Assembly: GCF_027244095.1 (NCBI RefSeq)
Contig: NC_069662.1
Coordinates: 11,806,501 to 11,870,500, forward strand
Source: Hemicordylus capensis
Lineage: Eukaryota > Chordata > Lepidosauria > Squamata > Cordylidae
Length of the DNA: 64,000 bases
Reading direction: 5' to 3'
Shown: positions 12,242 through 23,281 of the stretch, one piece after another
Numbering within the stretch: position 1 is the stretch's first letter
Layout of the letters: every line of letters starts with the position of its first letter
Notes under the pieces: generated by a model
Told to the model about the DNA's origin: nothing
The model's input: the letters and a program-made list of their open reading frames with translations, nothing else
Database searches by the model: none
Program-made: the position numbers and the translations under genes

Positions 12242-12923
12242 GGTGTGTTAAATAACCCTCGTGATGATTAAAAAAAATAATCAGGATGCAATCCTCGGAA
12301 CACTTATGTAGAGCAAACCCCCTGGAACACAGTGAGATTTACTTCTTAGGGAACATGCAACATTACATGCAAATAGCAGGGGGGTGGGTGGGTCTGAGGC
12401 AGGTTGCTGCCTGAGATAAAGGACAGTAGGACACCCTTCCATCTGCAGGTGTTTGTTCAGCATTCTCAGGCCATCCTGTGAGGCTTTTGAGGCACCAGCG
12501 GTAGCAGGCATGCCCTCTTGGGCTGTGACATCAAGCCAGAAGCAGCAATAGGGGCATCCCTAACTAATTTTGGGGAGAGAAGAGGGGAAATAAAAGGCTT
12601 AATACAGTGGAGTGAGGAGGGAAAGCTGAACAGTATATCCCAGTGGGGTGGAGGTGGGCTAGTGCTTGCCACTCCCTTTGCCCGTGTCTGAGGCAGCCCC
12701 CTCCCTCTGCCTCCTGGAAGGGTTGCCCCAGAATTTTCAGGTTGGTTTGACTTCTGAGAGCATAAGGACAGAAGGCATCCTTCATCCTGTTTTTAAATAT
12801 CTTTTTGGCAACTACCAGCTCACCACTCCCCAAAAAGGGCTAGAATATAGCCAGAAAAATCCCTCAAAAAGTCGGAGAAAAATCTGCTCTTGAAGGCACA
12901 GTTTGGCAGTCTTGCTCAGCAAT

Positions 12924-13075
12924 AGGGACGTAGCTCAGAGGTAGAGCATCTACTTTGCATTCAGAATGTCCCGGGTTCAATCCCTGGCAGCATCTCCAGG
13001 TAGAGCTAGGAGAGACTCCTGCCTGAAACTCTGGAGAAGCAGCTGAGCCAGATGGACCAAGGGTCCATCCTATGC
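12924..13075 (+). mobile_element. tRNA-derived SINE, intact head
   Basis: It begins 'agggacgtagctcagaggta' (A box), has 'gggttcaatccctggc' (B box) and ends with 'gatggaccaagggtcc'. Its first 15 bp also lie at the A/B junction (8001-8015), so this is the source of the duplication breakpoint. Confidence 0.85.
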
Positions 13076-13599
13076 TTCAGTTGTAGGCAGAACCCAAATG
13101 ACAGATGGGACTCATTTGTTACCTGCAGGACACCTGAAAGGGCATTCAATTGGCCAATCACCAATGACTCTAAGAGTGATATTCTGAGCTATTTCCAGTT
13201 CCAAGAGTTTAAGGTTAAAAACACAATTAAGACTAACTATTAAAAATAATTAATTTTGAAGTGTTTCATTTGTTCTTATTGTATGAGATGTTTTTTATTG
13301 TATTTTATGGCATTTTAACTGTTTTTACTCAGTTTTATATTGTGTTTTAAATTGATTCATTTATGAGTACCAGAGGTTTGTTATAATGCTGTTTGGTAAA
13401 TTATACAGGATAACAACTAGGGCTTCAACTTGATTTTTAAAAACTTAATCATCTGAGTTTTTGTTAATTAATCTATCAGATAAATTCACATATATTTTAT
13501 ATTTTCATACTGGTAAAAACAATATTTCTGAAGCAAGAAGTATATTTTCCTTCTTTTTAGATAATCTAGGAAAGGGAAGAGGCAGGGAGAGGGAGAAAT

Positions 13600-13839
13600 T
13601 AATTATTATTACATTTATATTATTATTACATTTATAGCCCACTCTTCCTCCAAGGAGCCCAGAGTGGTGTACTACATACTTAAGTTTCTCTTTCACAACA
13701 ACCCTGTGAAGTAGGCTAGGCTGAGAGAGAAGTGACTGGCCCAGAGTCACCCAGCTAGTATTATGGCTGAATGGGGATTTGAACTTGGGTCTCCCCAGTC
13801 CTAGTCCAGCACTCTAACCACTACACCACACTGGCTCTT
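13600..13839 (-). mobile_element. MIR-like (CORE) tRNA-derived SINE
   Basis: On the minus strand a tRNA-like head ('gtggtgtagtggttagagtg', then 'ttcaaatccccattcagcc') is followed by a MIR-type core ('gggtgactctgggccagtca', 'cacagggttgttgtgaaaga') and an AT-rich L2-like tail. A degraded relative is at 58890-59095, and another is split by a hAT at 35570-36115. Confidence 0.75.
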
Positions 13840-14814
13840 CTATAATAGCTAAAAGGAACCTCCACGTCCAAGGGCAGTGTATCCCCTCTGTGCCATATGC
13901 TGGGGGCAACAAAGGGATGGGAAGCAGGATATTGGACTATATAGCTCTTTGGCCTAATCCAGCAAAGCTCTTCTTGTGTTCTTATGATCTTAACAGTAAT
14001 CAGTAGACACTTGACATGATTGCAAACTAGGCTCTTAGACTCTTTCTAAATCCCTTACATCCATCAGCAGACACAAATATCACAGTGACACTGTTTAATT
14101 AAAATGGAGACTCAAACTGTTGAAAGCTATTATGAGAATATTCTTTGTCAGCAAATTGCTTCCAGGTCTGCCATATCAGCTCAGTCCAGCTTCCTCAGTC
14201 TCTACTCACTCAGTCCGAAGCTACTCAGTGTCAGAGAACAAATCTCCCCAGCCGATCCCATCCTGAAGCTTGCCAGTGGTGTCCTCACATTGCTCAAAGA
14301 CTGAAGCTCTCTCCCCAAATATGATAAAGTTGGCAAATGAGAGGAGTGCAGTTCTTGATGTATCTCTCTGGATTTTGATGATGAAAAGAGGACTCCTGGG
14401 CGTTCACGAGCTGAAACTCTTGGGTGCAGAAGGAGCTTCTTTGCAAAGTTACTCCTGTGAATGCCCCTGGGGCGGCTGGGGAAGCAAAACTGAAATAATT
14501 ATCACCAAAAGCAAAGGGAAAATTTCTTGGCTTGGTCTATATTGATTTTAGAGGAAGGTGGATTCAGAGATACTGTAAATTCGCAGAACATTTTTGCTTG
14601 CAAGTGGGGGCTCCAGTGTGTGTTGAAGTTTTCACACAACTGCCCCCCTCTTTTTTTGCCCCCGTCACGTGCATCATGATCTGGGCAGCAGGGTCAATCT
14701 CTCTGCCCATTGCTGATATTCCCCACCCCCCACCTACAAGCTCCAGAATATCAGTAGGCAGCACTGTCTGCGTTCTGATTTGGCAAGGTTACAGCAGTAG
14801 TAAGTTGATTACAA

Positions 14815-15117
14815 TCATAAACCAGAACATGGCAAGGCTACAACATCTGGGGCTTCTTCAGTTAGAAAAAGGCAAACATGGAGAGACATGACAGAGGGCT
14901 ATGAAGCTATGCATGGTGTGGGGAGGGGCCTAGAAGATCCATGTCAGGGATCATTAGGAAGGGGACCAAAAATAAAACTAATATTAAAATACTAATATTA
15001 AAATTCCCTTATAATATTAAAATAATATTATTATTAAATATTATTTAATAATATTTAATAATATTAAAATACCCTTATACAAAATGATGGTGTGGCCACA
15101 GCTGGAGTACTGCGTAC
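14815..15117 (+). mobile_element. CR1 LINE 3' fragment, AT-expanded
   Basis: 'ggcaaggctacaacatctgg' and 'gagagacatgacagagggct' match the conserved 3' part of CR1, also seen at 17250-17460. An ATATTA-rich expansion (14980-15070) follows, then 'ggtgtggccacagctggagt', another CR1 segment, at which the hAT at 15118 begins. Confidence 0.65.
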
Positions 15118-16438
15118 TAGGGGTGTGCAATTCAGATTTTCTGTGTTTTGATTTGTATCCAAATCAGAACAGCCCCGATTCGATTTGGATCTGAATCTAA
15201 CCCATCCGAATCACCCCAGATTAGATTTGGATCCGGATCACGGCTGATTTGAATTGAATCGATTTGAGCTTCGGATCTGTCCTATTAATTCCCCCAGATT
15301 CCCAGCTTTCATTTTTTTAAAAAAAGCTAAGCTCTAGCCCTTATAGAAGTGGAGAATGGATTCATGGTTTGTATTGAAAATCTCATTTACTGCCAGAGAA
15401 TCTACACTCAGAAGAACACCTCAGAAACAACATAATCCTGAACACCATGGGTTAGAAACCCATGGGGGGTGGCTGGCACCCTCTGTTAACTACACCACCA
15501 CTCACTCTAGGCCACCCCAGCGCCCCCCAAGTGCAGTTATGGGGCTGCTGAAACCTACATGATTCCCTATGGAGAAAAACCTTAAAGATGTGTAAACTTC
15601 AACAAATCACCAAAAATCAGCCCTCTGCCCAAATCCTTTGAAAAAAATTCTGATAGCTTCCTTGCCCCCCTTGGGCACTACCACTAACTCCACACCACTC
15701 TAGGCCACCCCTTTCCACCTGATGTGAAGCGATACACCTCCATTATACCTTATGGGGAAAAACCTTAAAGATGCATAAACTTCAACAATTCACCAAAAAT
15801 CAGCCCTTTGCCCAATCCCTCTGCAATTTGGGTGGTAGCCTCCACCCATTAGGCACTACCACTTCACCCCACTCTTCCACCCCAGCTCCTGCTTTATGCC
15901 CCAAATCTGCCCCAAAGACACTAAACCTTCAACAATTCACCAAAAATCAGCCCTTTGCCCAATTCCTCTGCAATTTGGGTGGTAGCCTCCCTCTATACAT
16001 TAGAGTTTTTTTGTAAGGGCGGTCTAAAAATTGAATGAATGAATGAATGAATGAATGAATGAAATGAAATGAATAGAAGAAATGAAGGTGTGTAATGAAT
16101 CCTCATAAGGATTCATTGAGTGAAAGTTATTACACACCAAAGAATCTGAACACTGGAAAAATAGTGACCACACATTTTGCTCCATAACTCCACTTCTATA
16201 AGGGCTAGAGCTTAGTTGTTGTTTTTTTGGTTTTTTTTAAATGAAAGCTGGAAATCTGGGGGAATTAATAGGACAGATCCAAAACTCAAATCAATTCAAA
16301 TCGAATCAGCCACAATTTGATTTGTACCCAAATCTAGCCGATGGACCACAGGGGTGATTCGTTTTGTCTCCGAATCACCTGTATCAGCTAGATCTGGGTA
16401 CAAATCAATTTGTATCCACATCAATTTGCAGATCCCTA
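15118..16438. mobile_element. hAT-like foldback element, GATTCGAATC-type arms
   Basis: Ends are TAGGGGTGTGCAA and GATCCCTA. Subterminal arms are built of 'attcgatttgg', 'gaatctgaatc'-like words. The core ('ggattcatggtttgt', 'ccagagaatctacactcag', 'caccaccactcact') is the same as in 4476-6203, although the arms there use a different word set. Sub-repeats containing 'ccaaaaatcagccctttgcc' occur at about 15600, 15790 and 15940. No clear target duplication is visible, so the right end may belong to a rearranged copy. Confidence 0.7.
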
Positions 16439-16609
16439 GTTAGCTTAGCACCTACTCAGAGAGGGCTTAGCTGGTCATACCTAGGACCAAGTAAGAATGT
16501 TTTAATCTCCACCTGTTTGGCTTGTAGTGGATTTTTTTTTTTTTTTTTTTTACTATACTGTGAGCACTGTTGATGTTAATGGTGGAATTAAGTTAAACTA
16601 CTTGTTCAC

Positions 16610-17111
16610 CAATAATCGGAGGAGTGTCCGATTGCCTTGGGGCTTGTGGGTGGTAGGCACCCCTGGGTGTCTACCATCCACCCCACTTTTGTGCCCCTAG
16701 GTCCTCCACAATAGGGGATATGGGCTGGTTCAGGTCCCATTATACCCTATGAGAAAAATAATTGAAAATATTTCAAATATTCATAAAAAGTCATAGGGGT
16801 GTCCAATTGCTTCAGGGTTTGGGTGGTTGTTGGCACCCATGGATGCTCCACAATAGGGAATAATGGGCTGGTTTGAGTCCCATTATACCCTATGAGAAAA
16901 AAATAAAAATAAAATTCAAAAATTCATTTTAAATAATTGAACCAGCATCCGATTGCTTTGGGGTTTGGGTGGCAGGTACCCATGGGTGCCAGATACCACT
17001 CCACACACTTTTGGAGGTTCAAACCAAACCAGGGAGAGGTTTGAGCAAAACCAAAACTGAACAACCCCCTCCTGGTTCAAACCAGGCAAACCGGTTTTGT
17101 GCACATCCCTA
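16610..17111. mobile_element. hAT-like foldback element, AACCAGG-type arm, left end unclear
   Basis: The right terminus is 'ccggttttgtgcacatccct' + A. The inner part repeats a module with 'gtgtccgattgcttcgggg'-like and 'cccattataccctatgagaa' sequences twice (16620-16770, 16795-16900). The same module recurs in the foldback at 30236-31173. Confidence 0.6.
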
Positions 17112-17249
17112 TACAAAAAAAAGAAGACCAAAAAGTACTTCTTTTTATCAGTCCTAAACAGTTGGGAGAGAGAGGGAGAAAATCATCTCTCTCCACCCTC
17201 ACCTCTTTTCCAAACTAAAAAGCTCCAGACACTATAGCCTTGCCTCATA

Positions 17250-18365
17250 AGGAAGGTGCTATGTACAATTCTGGTCACTGTATCTTAAGAAGGACATTGT
17301 AGACCTGGAAAAGGTGAAGAAGAGGGCAACCAAGATGGTCAGGGGCCTGGCTTACAGGGCAAGGCTACAGCAACTGGGGCATTTTAGTTTGGAAAAGAGG
17401 TGACTACAGGGACTAGGAGGAGACATGATTGAGGTGTATAAACTATGTAGGAGACATTACAAACAGGGCTTCTACCCCGAATCTCCTTTAGAATTGAGTG
17501 TGTGCATACACACACCAGCCAAACTTACCCCGAAGTCCCTTCGAGATCCTTGGACCCACTCCACACACAAATCAGGCTTTGTCTTGTGAATTCTAGCTTA
17601 TCTCGGGTTATTTCTGGGTTTTTTAAATGCTGGTTTTAAGCTACTTTTTCTGAAAATGAAGGAGCAAATAGAGAAAGACACAGACATAGAATCATTAGCA
17701 TTTTAAGATGCTCTCTTTAGAAATGCATATATAGCTCTTTAGTAATCTCTCTCTCTCCACCCCTCAATTGGCTAAAAGGAAAGCACGGAGGCATGCAATG
17801 TGAACTTGCAAAAACAAAAACTGTGAGCAGAGGGGAGGAGCTGCTTCCCTCAATGCCACAAGTGTGATTTGAAGTGGCTTCACTCAACATTTACCCAGCA
17901 GCATGAAGCCATGTGCGAATAACTCCCAGGGAGTAGAAAGAGTGGACCTCCTCTCTCACAACACTAGAACCAAGGGCCATTCCATGAAACCGAAGTTTAG
18001 GAAATTTAGGGCCAACAAAAGGAAGTACTTTTTCCACACAGTGCATAATAAATCTATGGAATTTTCTGCCACAGGACATGGTGATGGCCACTAGTTTGGA
18101 TGGCTTTCAAAGGGGCTTGCAGAAATTCATGGGGGGCAGGTCTATCAATGGCTACTAGTCTGGTGGTTATAGGCCACTTCCAAACTCAGAGGCAAGATGC
18201 CTCTAAATACCAGTTGCAGTGGAGTAGCAGTAGGAGAGAGGGAATGCCCTCAGTTCTTGCCTGTGGGCTTCTCAAAGGCATCTGGTGGGCCAATGTGTGA
18301 AACAGGATGCTGGACTGGATGGGTCTTGGGCCCAATCCAGCAGGGTTGATCTTATGTTCTTATGT
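17250..18365 (+). mobile_element. CR1 LINE 3' end, interrupted
   Basis: Two parts, 17250-17460 and about 17925-18365, match the conserved CR1 3' region ('aaaaggaagtactttttcca', 'ggtctatcaatggctactag', 'gaaacaggatgctggactgg'). The roughly 460 bp between them (17460-17925) has no recognisable identity and looks like an insertion. The 3' tip is 'cttatgttcttatg'. Confidence 0.8.
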
Positions 18366-18545
18366 GCTCCAGGCCTTTGATCATCTTGGTTGCTCTCTTC
18401 TGCACCTTTTCCTGTTCTACAATGTCCTTCTTAAGATACAGTAACCAGAACTGTAACAATATTCCAAATGTTTATAAGGGTCTTATAATATTAACATTTT
18501 TATTTTCAATCCTCTTCCTAATGATCCCTGCCATGGAATTTGCTA
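18366..18545 (-). mobile_element. CR1 LINE 3' fragment, opposite orientation
   Basis: 'cctttgatcatcttggttgc', 'cagaactgtaacaatattcc' and 'ctaatgatccctgccatgg' are the complement of another part of the CR1 3' region. It abuts the previous CR1 tail head to head. Confidence 0.65.
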
Positions 18546-18559
18546 GGTCCCTCCCCACA

Positions 18560-18844
18560 AAGTGGTGGAGCAGGACCACTGGCAGCCCATGTGCAGCTGG
18601 GGCAGCCGCCCCCGCTGACCCTGCCCCCTGCGTCTGACGTCAGACACAGAGCTAGCCACAAACACAGCTCCAGCCTTAGTTTAGCTCCCGAAGGGGCCGC
18701 ACGGCCCCTGCTGGGGAGCTAAACTACCACCCCCCGTGTCTGACGTCAGATGTGGGGGGCATGTTGGGGCTGCGAAGCGCGGCCCCTGATTGGGTGCGGC
18801 CTGGGTTCTTTGAACCTGTTTGCCCAATGGTAGCTCCACCCCTG
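18560..18844. mobile_element. hAT-type foldback MITE with two TGACGTCA octamers
   Basis: Flanked by 8-bp direct repeats TCCCCACA (18552-18559) and TCTCCACA (18845-18852). The right tip is 'ggtagctccacccctg'; the left tip is a degraded inverse. The GC-rich interior is a foldback, and each arm contains the palindrome TGACGTCA (18635-18642 and 18741-18748). A relative with a perfect target duplication is at 52048-52442. Confidence 0.75.
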
Positions 18845-18879
18845 TCTCCACACCATGCATAGTTTTATAGCCCTCCATC

Positions 18880-18880
<1 letters not shown>

Positions 18881-18928
<48 letters not shown>
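18881..18928. repeat. (ATCT)n microsatellite
   Basis: About twelve uninterrupted tandem units at the edge of the IR1 spacer. Confidence 0.97.
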
Positions 18929-18929
<1 letters not shown>

Positions 18930-19225
18930 TAACACATTTTAAACACAGGATGCAGGCAGTGGTGCTGCCTACCAATACCACAGAGCCTTGGGCAGGGGGT
19001 GGGGGATACCAGCAACTGGCAGAGAGATTTCCCCTGCTGCCCAGATAATGATGCACTTGGTGGTGGCAAAAAAAGAGGGGGAATTTAGTGAAACCCTCCA
19101 CACACACTGGAGCCCCACTTCCAAGCAAAAATGTTCTGTGAAGAACTTCAAATTCACCTCTGAATCCACTGTCCGCCAATATAGACTGAGTTAAGGAATT
19201 TCCCCTTTGCTTTTGGTGCTAAGTA

Positions 19226-19459
19226 CACCTTAAGTGGCGCAGCGGGGAAATGCTTGACTAATAAGCAGAAGGTTGCCGGTTGGAATCCCTGCTGGTACTA
19301 TATCAGGCAGCAGCAATATAGGAAGATGCTGAAAGGCATCATCTCATAATGTGCAGGAGGAGGCAATGGTAAACCCCTCCTGTATTCTACCAAAGAAAAC
19401 CACAATGCTCTGTGGGCGCCAGGATTCAAAATTGACTTGACGGAACACTTTACCTTTAC
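19226..19459 (+). mobile_element. Sauria-type SINE
   Basis: tRNA-like head 'aagtggcgcagcggggaaat' and B box 'gccggttggaatccctgc', body 'gatgctgaaaggcatcatct', and 3' tail 'attgacttgacggaacactt'. The left IR1 arm has no SINE at the corresponding place (near 14490), so this insertion followed the inverted duplication. Confidence 0.88.
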
Positions 19460-20116
19460 TTTAAGTTTGCCACCCTGGGGACATGACAAGAATATCTTTG
19501 CAAAGTAACTCCTTCTGCACCCAAGAGTTTCAGCTTGTGAACGCCCATGAGTCCTCTTTTCATCATCAAAATCCAGAGAGATACATCATGAAATGCACTC
19601 CTCTCATATGCCAACTTTATCATATTTGGGGAGGGAGCTTCAGTCTTTGAGCAATGTGAGGACACCACTTGCTATTTTCAGGATGTGATCGGCTGGGGAG
19701 ATCTGTTCTCTGACTCTGAGTAGCATCAGAATGAGTGAGTAGAGACTGAAAAAGCTGGACGGGGCTGATATGGCAGACCTGGAAACAATGTGCTGGCAAA
19801 TAGTGTTCTCCTAATAGCTGCCAACATTTTGAGTCTCTGTTGAAATCAAATAATGTTACTGTGATATCTGAGTCTGCTGTTAGATGTGCGGGATTTATAA
19901 AGGGTCTAAAGTGCCTTATTTACAGTCATGTCAATTGTCTACGGATTACTGTTAAGATCATAAGAACACAATTAGAGCTTTGTTGGATGAGGCCAAAGAA
20001 TTCACCCCACCTCTTCCCATTCCTGGATTTTTCCAGAGCAGTGAAAAGCTTGTGGATGCAGCTACACAAATTCATCAAATTCATTCATAATATGTTCATT
20101 TTGAAATATACATAAA

Positions 20117-20121
<5 letters not shown>

Positions 20122-20148
<27 letters not shown>
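20122..20148. repeat. (CT)n microsatellite
   Basis: Thirteen CT units without interruption. Confidence 0.95.
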
Positions 20149-20152
<4 letters not shown>

Positions 20153-20520
20153 AATACAAGTATATATAAATAATGGGGATGGTTACCCCACCTTAAAAGA
20201 GGTGTTTTTCATTGCCCCTCACATAGAAATGCCTCTTCTGAGACTAGAGAAAACAATCTCACTCAAAATCTGGGTCAGATGAATGCCCAGCCAGGGTAAG
20301 ATAGCCATGCTCACTCCCTGTGTTTGCAAAGATCAAAGAGGGGAAAGTGATCATTGTGGGAGCTGGATAGGATGGCTTTTCATCCACCCTTTATAAAATG
20401 CTGGGGACAGAATGGAGGTTGGTCATACCCATTCTACCCAGAGAATGAACCCTATGCCTTATGATGTATATGGCCATATATATGTGTATTATCTAAAAAG
20501 AAGGAAAACATACTTCTTGC

Positions 20521-20630
20521 TTCAGAAATATTTATTTATTTATTTATTTATTTAACATATTTTTATACTGCCTCAAACTTACGTCTCTGGGCGGTTTACA
20601 ACAAAATAAAAACAAAAGTAAAACATTAAT
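20521..20630. repeat. TTTA tract plus dispersed L2-like tail
   Basis: (TTTA)n followed by 'catatttttatactgcctc' and 'gtctctgggcggtttacaac', as at 1055-1165. Confidence 0.55.
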
Positions 20631-20771
20631 TAAGAGCTCCTAAATATGGGTAAAACACAGATTTTGATTGTGAGAATGATCTCAAAGTGTCCTGTTAGTA
20701 GGGCAATAAGTTTTCCCCAGTTCTACAAGATGCCCAGAAGATGCTCTCTGACGTTATTCAGCACAGCTGCA

Positions 20772-20945
20772 GCACTGGTAGAGCATCTGCGTAGCATGCC
20801 AAAGGTCCCTGGTTCAATCCCTGGCAACATCTCCAGGAGAGACTCCTGCCTGAAGCCTTGGAGAGTAGCTGGCAGTTAGTGTGGCCAATACTGAGCTGGA
20901 TGGACCAATGGTTTTACTCACTGGAAGGAAGCTTTCTATGTCCCT
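20772..20945 (+). mobile_element. tRNA-derived SINE (IR1 right-arm copy)
   Basis: 'gcactggtagagcatctgcg', 'ctggttcaatccctggcaac' and the tail 'aggaagctttctatgtcc'. Inverted counterpart of 6825-7008 and 11746-11929. Confidence 0.8.
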
Positions 20946-21256
20946 ATGTAATCATATGCAAGTTTACATGGATGTAAGTCCTACTGTGTTCAATAGTGCT
21001 TGCTCCCTGGTCAGTTTTTAAATAGGATTGCAACCCTATATAGTCATTATAAGGATATTCCTGTTAATTTAAGATCTTGTATTTGTTGGGAAATAAAATT
21101 GTTTAGCTCAATGTTTATTGACTACCTTCCATATAAGGAGATAAGACGTATATCTCTGGAACAGTTTCTTTCTGGTATTGTCCCCCTTTTTTGTAAAACC
21201 ATTTTTAAAAAAAAGTGTGCTAGCGAATAGCAGTAGATGTTTAAGTGAAAAGGTGA

Positions 21257-21264
21257 CTGTATAT
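21257..21264. other. Empty target site of the 1.7 kb hAT
   Basis: In the right IR1 arm 'aggtgactgtatatgc' continues without interruption where the left arm has the hAT element and its duplicated ATATAAAG. CTGTATAT here corresponds to a single copy of the target (complement CTTTATAT with one change). Confidence 0.8.
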
Positions 21265-21585
21265 GCATTGCATCAATGCATCTGTATATGCATTGCATCA
21301 TTGCATCTCTTTTCCCTGCATATATAGAGGATAGTTTTAATGATCAATGATTGTAGAAATTTTGATGCTTTGTACATTTTGTTCATAATTTTGGTTTTTG
21401 GTCATAAAGACCTATGGTCTGAAAAGATATAAGCTTGCACCCAAAGTTTTCCTTATTTTGACAAAAGGAGCTTACAAGGGAGGGAGGAATCCTCCTCTGG
21501 AAGAAGCTCCTTCCATCTATGGAAGGGATCCTTTCAACGCAACCCATATTCCTTACAGTCCAGAAACCATCACTAGTCCATTATC

Positions 21586-21586
<1 letters not shown>

Positions 21587-21628
<42 letters not shown>
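21587..21628. repeat. (AAGT)n microsatellite
   Basis: About ten AAGT units, followed by further irregular AAAT/AAGT/AAAC tracts to about 21690. Confidence 0.95.
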
Positions 21629-21629
<1 letters not shown>

Positions 21630-22781
21630 CAAACCAATACACAAATAAATAAATAATAAGTAAGTAAGTAAACAAACAAACAAATATTAATAATAAATAA
21701 TCTATCTCTTCTCCCTTCTTTCCTTTGGAAGATCCTTGGACTCTCCTCTCCACTTCCAGTGCACCAGCTTTCAAGATTCAGAACAATATTGTCCACTGCT
21801 CAAGGTAAGAAAAACATTATAGTGGATTTGTGGTTTTGATTATGAATACTAGCTGGCCTACAGTGTTGTTAGGCAAAGACCTGACTGATAATCGAGGAAA
21901 CTGGAGGCTGATTCTGAACAAATGTTGTTTACATTTGATTAATGGAGAGCCCTTAAGAAGTTATTAAGAGCTTGGCAAGTTGTCACATCCATCTGATGGG
22001 AGAGGCTGATGGGAGAGTTGGGATGACATCACCCCCTTCACCCCACCCCAGGTGTCCCTTCCATAAGGTAGGATGGGGGAGTAGACCTGGGCGTATATGA
22101 GGGGAGGGGTGCAGGCGGCAGCATGTGTTGGGTCTTTGCCACTACAGTTGCAACCGCATTGTCCACCACCTAAAACCTCCCTTCATTTCCCCCTCTTCAT
22201 TCCACTGGGGCACACCTCTTCTTTCCTCCACCCAACTTGAGCTAGAAATGCCCCTTGACACCACTGCCTTTGTTGTGGGGCAACAAAACCCCAGAGACCC
22301 AGCACAACACCTTCCTTGGTAGTAGTCTAAGAGTGCTCATATGCTCCCACCACTACTAGACTTGTGCAATATTGGATCAAGAATATCAATTCCTGTCTGA
22401 AATCCCTGATATCAGATCTTACTGGATATGATTTCAATCCCATATAGGAAAGCCACAGACCCAGTGGGTGCTGGCTAGGGAGTTAACGTGGCACCTCCAC
22501 ACCTTTTTTTTGGAGGTGCAGCACTAAAAATGCAATTGAGCCATTTTTAGAAGGGCAGTATAGAAATCAAATAAATAAAGTAAATTAGAAATAAATAAAA
22601 GCCAGGTCATGCACCAGTTTGAAGACAAAGTGTCTCCAAACCTCCTCCTGATCTAGTTAAATATGGGGTTTCTGGTTGGAAAATCTACTATGGCTCCAAC
22701 TCCAATATTCTGATGGGGTGCAAACACCCAAATCTGACATTTTTTGTATCTAATCAGACAGGATTAGATCAGATCAGGAGA

Positions 22782-23048
22782 GGAGAGCTGGCCTTGTGTT
22801 AGAAAGCATGACTTGTCCCCTTAGCCAAGAAGGGTCTGCCCTGCTTACATATGAATGGGAGACTAGAAGTGTGAGCCGCTCTGGGAGGAGCACCTGCATA
22901 CTGGCATGCAGAAGGTTCCAAGTTCCCTCCCTGGCATCTCCAAGATAAGGCTGAGAGAGACTATTGCCTGTAAGCTTGGAGAAGCCATTGCCAGTCTGTG
23001 TAAACAATACTGAGCTAGATGAACCAATGGCAGCTTCCTATGTTCCTA
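22782..23048 (+). mobile_element. 5S-headed, tRNA-bodied SINE without insertion
   Basis: It starts 'ggagagctggccttgtgtta'. The 22799-22863 segment ('agaagggtctgccctgctt', 'tgaatgggagac') resembles 5S rRNA 'AAGCAGGGTCGGGCCTGGTT...TGGATGGGAGAC'. A tRNA-like part ('gcagaaggttccaagttccc') and the tail 'ggcagcttcctatgttcct' follow. It is the uninterrupted inverted counterpart of 2401-2812. Confidence 0.75.
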
Positions 23049-23281
23049 ACTGATTTAGCTTAGAAAGAACCCAGCACTCAAGGTGAATAAGAACATGAGA
23101 TTTTGTTCACTGACCTTTCTAGAAAAGGTTATGTGTATGGCCAGGTCTGACATTAAGGTTCCCTGCACTTGCCTCTGTGGGGAAGAAATCAATCCCAAAT
23201 AAATTCATTTGCATGGAAGCAAACAAAGGCTGTTTTATTAGTTGGATTTTCCCCTCTCTTTATTTCACATTGGTAGGAAAA

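Larger units (their letters stand above)
8011..12933 (+). repeat. Tandem segmental duplication, unit B (4923 bp)
   Basis: Near-identical second copy of 3090-8010. The A/B junction at 8001-8015 reads 'agggacgtagctcagcattc', i.e. the first 15 bp of a tRNA SINE joined to the palindrome centre sequence. After unit B the same SINE head continues intact. The shared CTCAG marks a 5-bp microhomology breakpoint. Confidence 0.95.
1180..14790. repeat. Left arm of large inverted duplication (IR1)
   Basis: This segment is the reverse-complement counterpart of 18950-24280. Anchors seen directly: 1190-2273 pairs with 23177-24275 (OR gene and flanks), 2401-2812 with 22782-23048 (SINE), 3160-4470 with 21270-22770, 6205-7100 with 20650-21257, 13521-13565 with about 20485-20530, and 13990-14770 with 18960-20010. 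The left arm is longer because it carries a tandem duplication, a 1.7 kb hAT element and a 7.3-13.5 kb section with no counterpart on the right. Confidence 0.88.

Noticed and set aside
12924-13000. tRNA gene
   Set aside because: A and B boxes are present but the segment does not fold as a complete cloverleaf and continues into a SINE body; same for the Sauria-type heads.
22799-22863. 5S rRNA gene
   Set aside because: Only part of the 5S sequence is present, degraded and fused to a SINE body.
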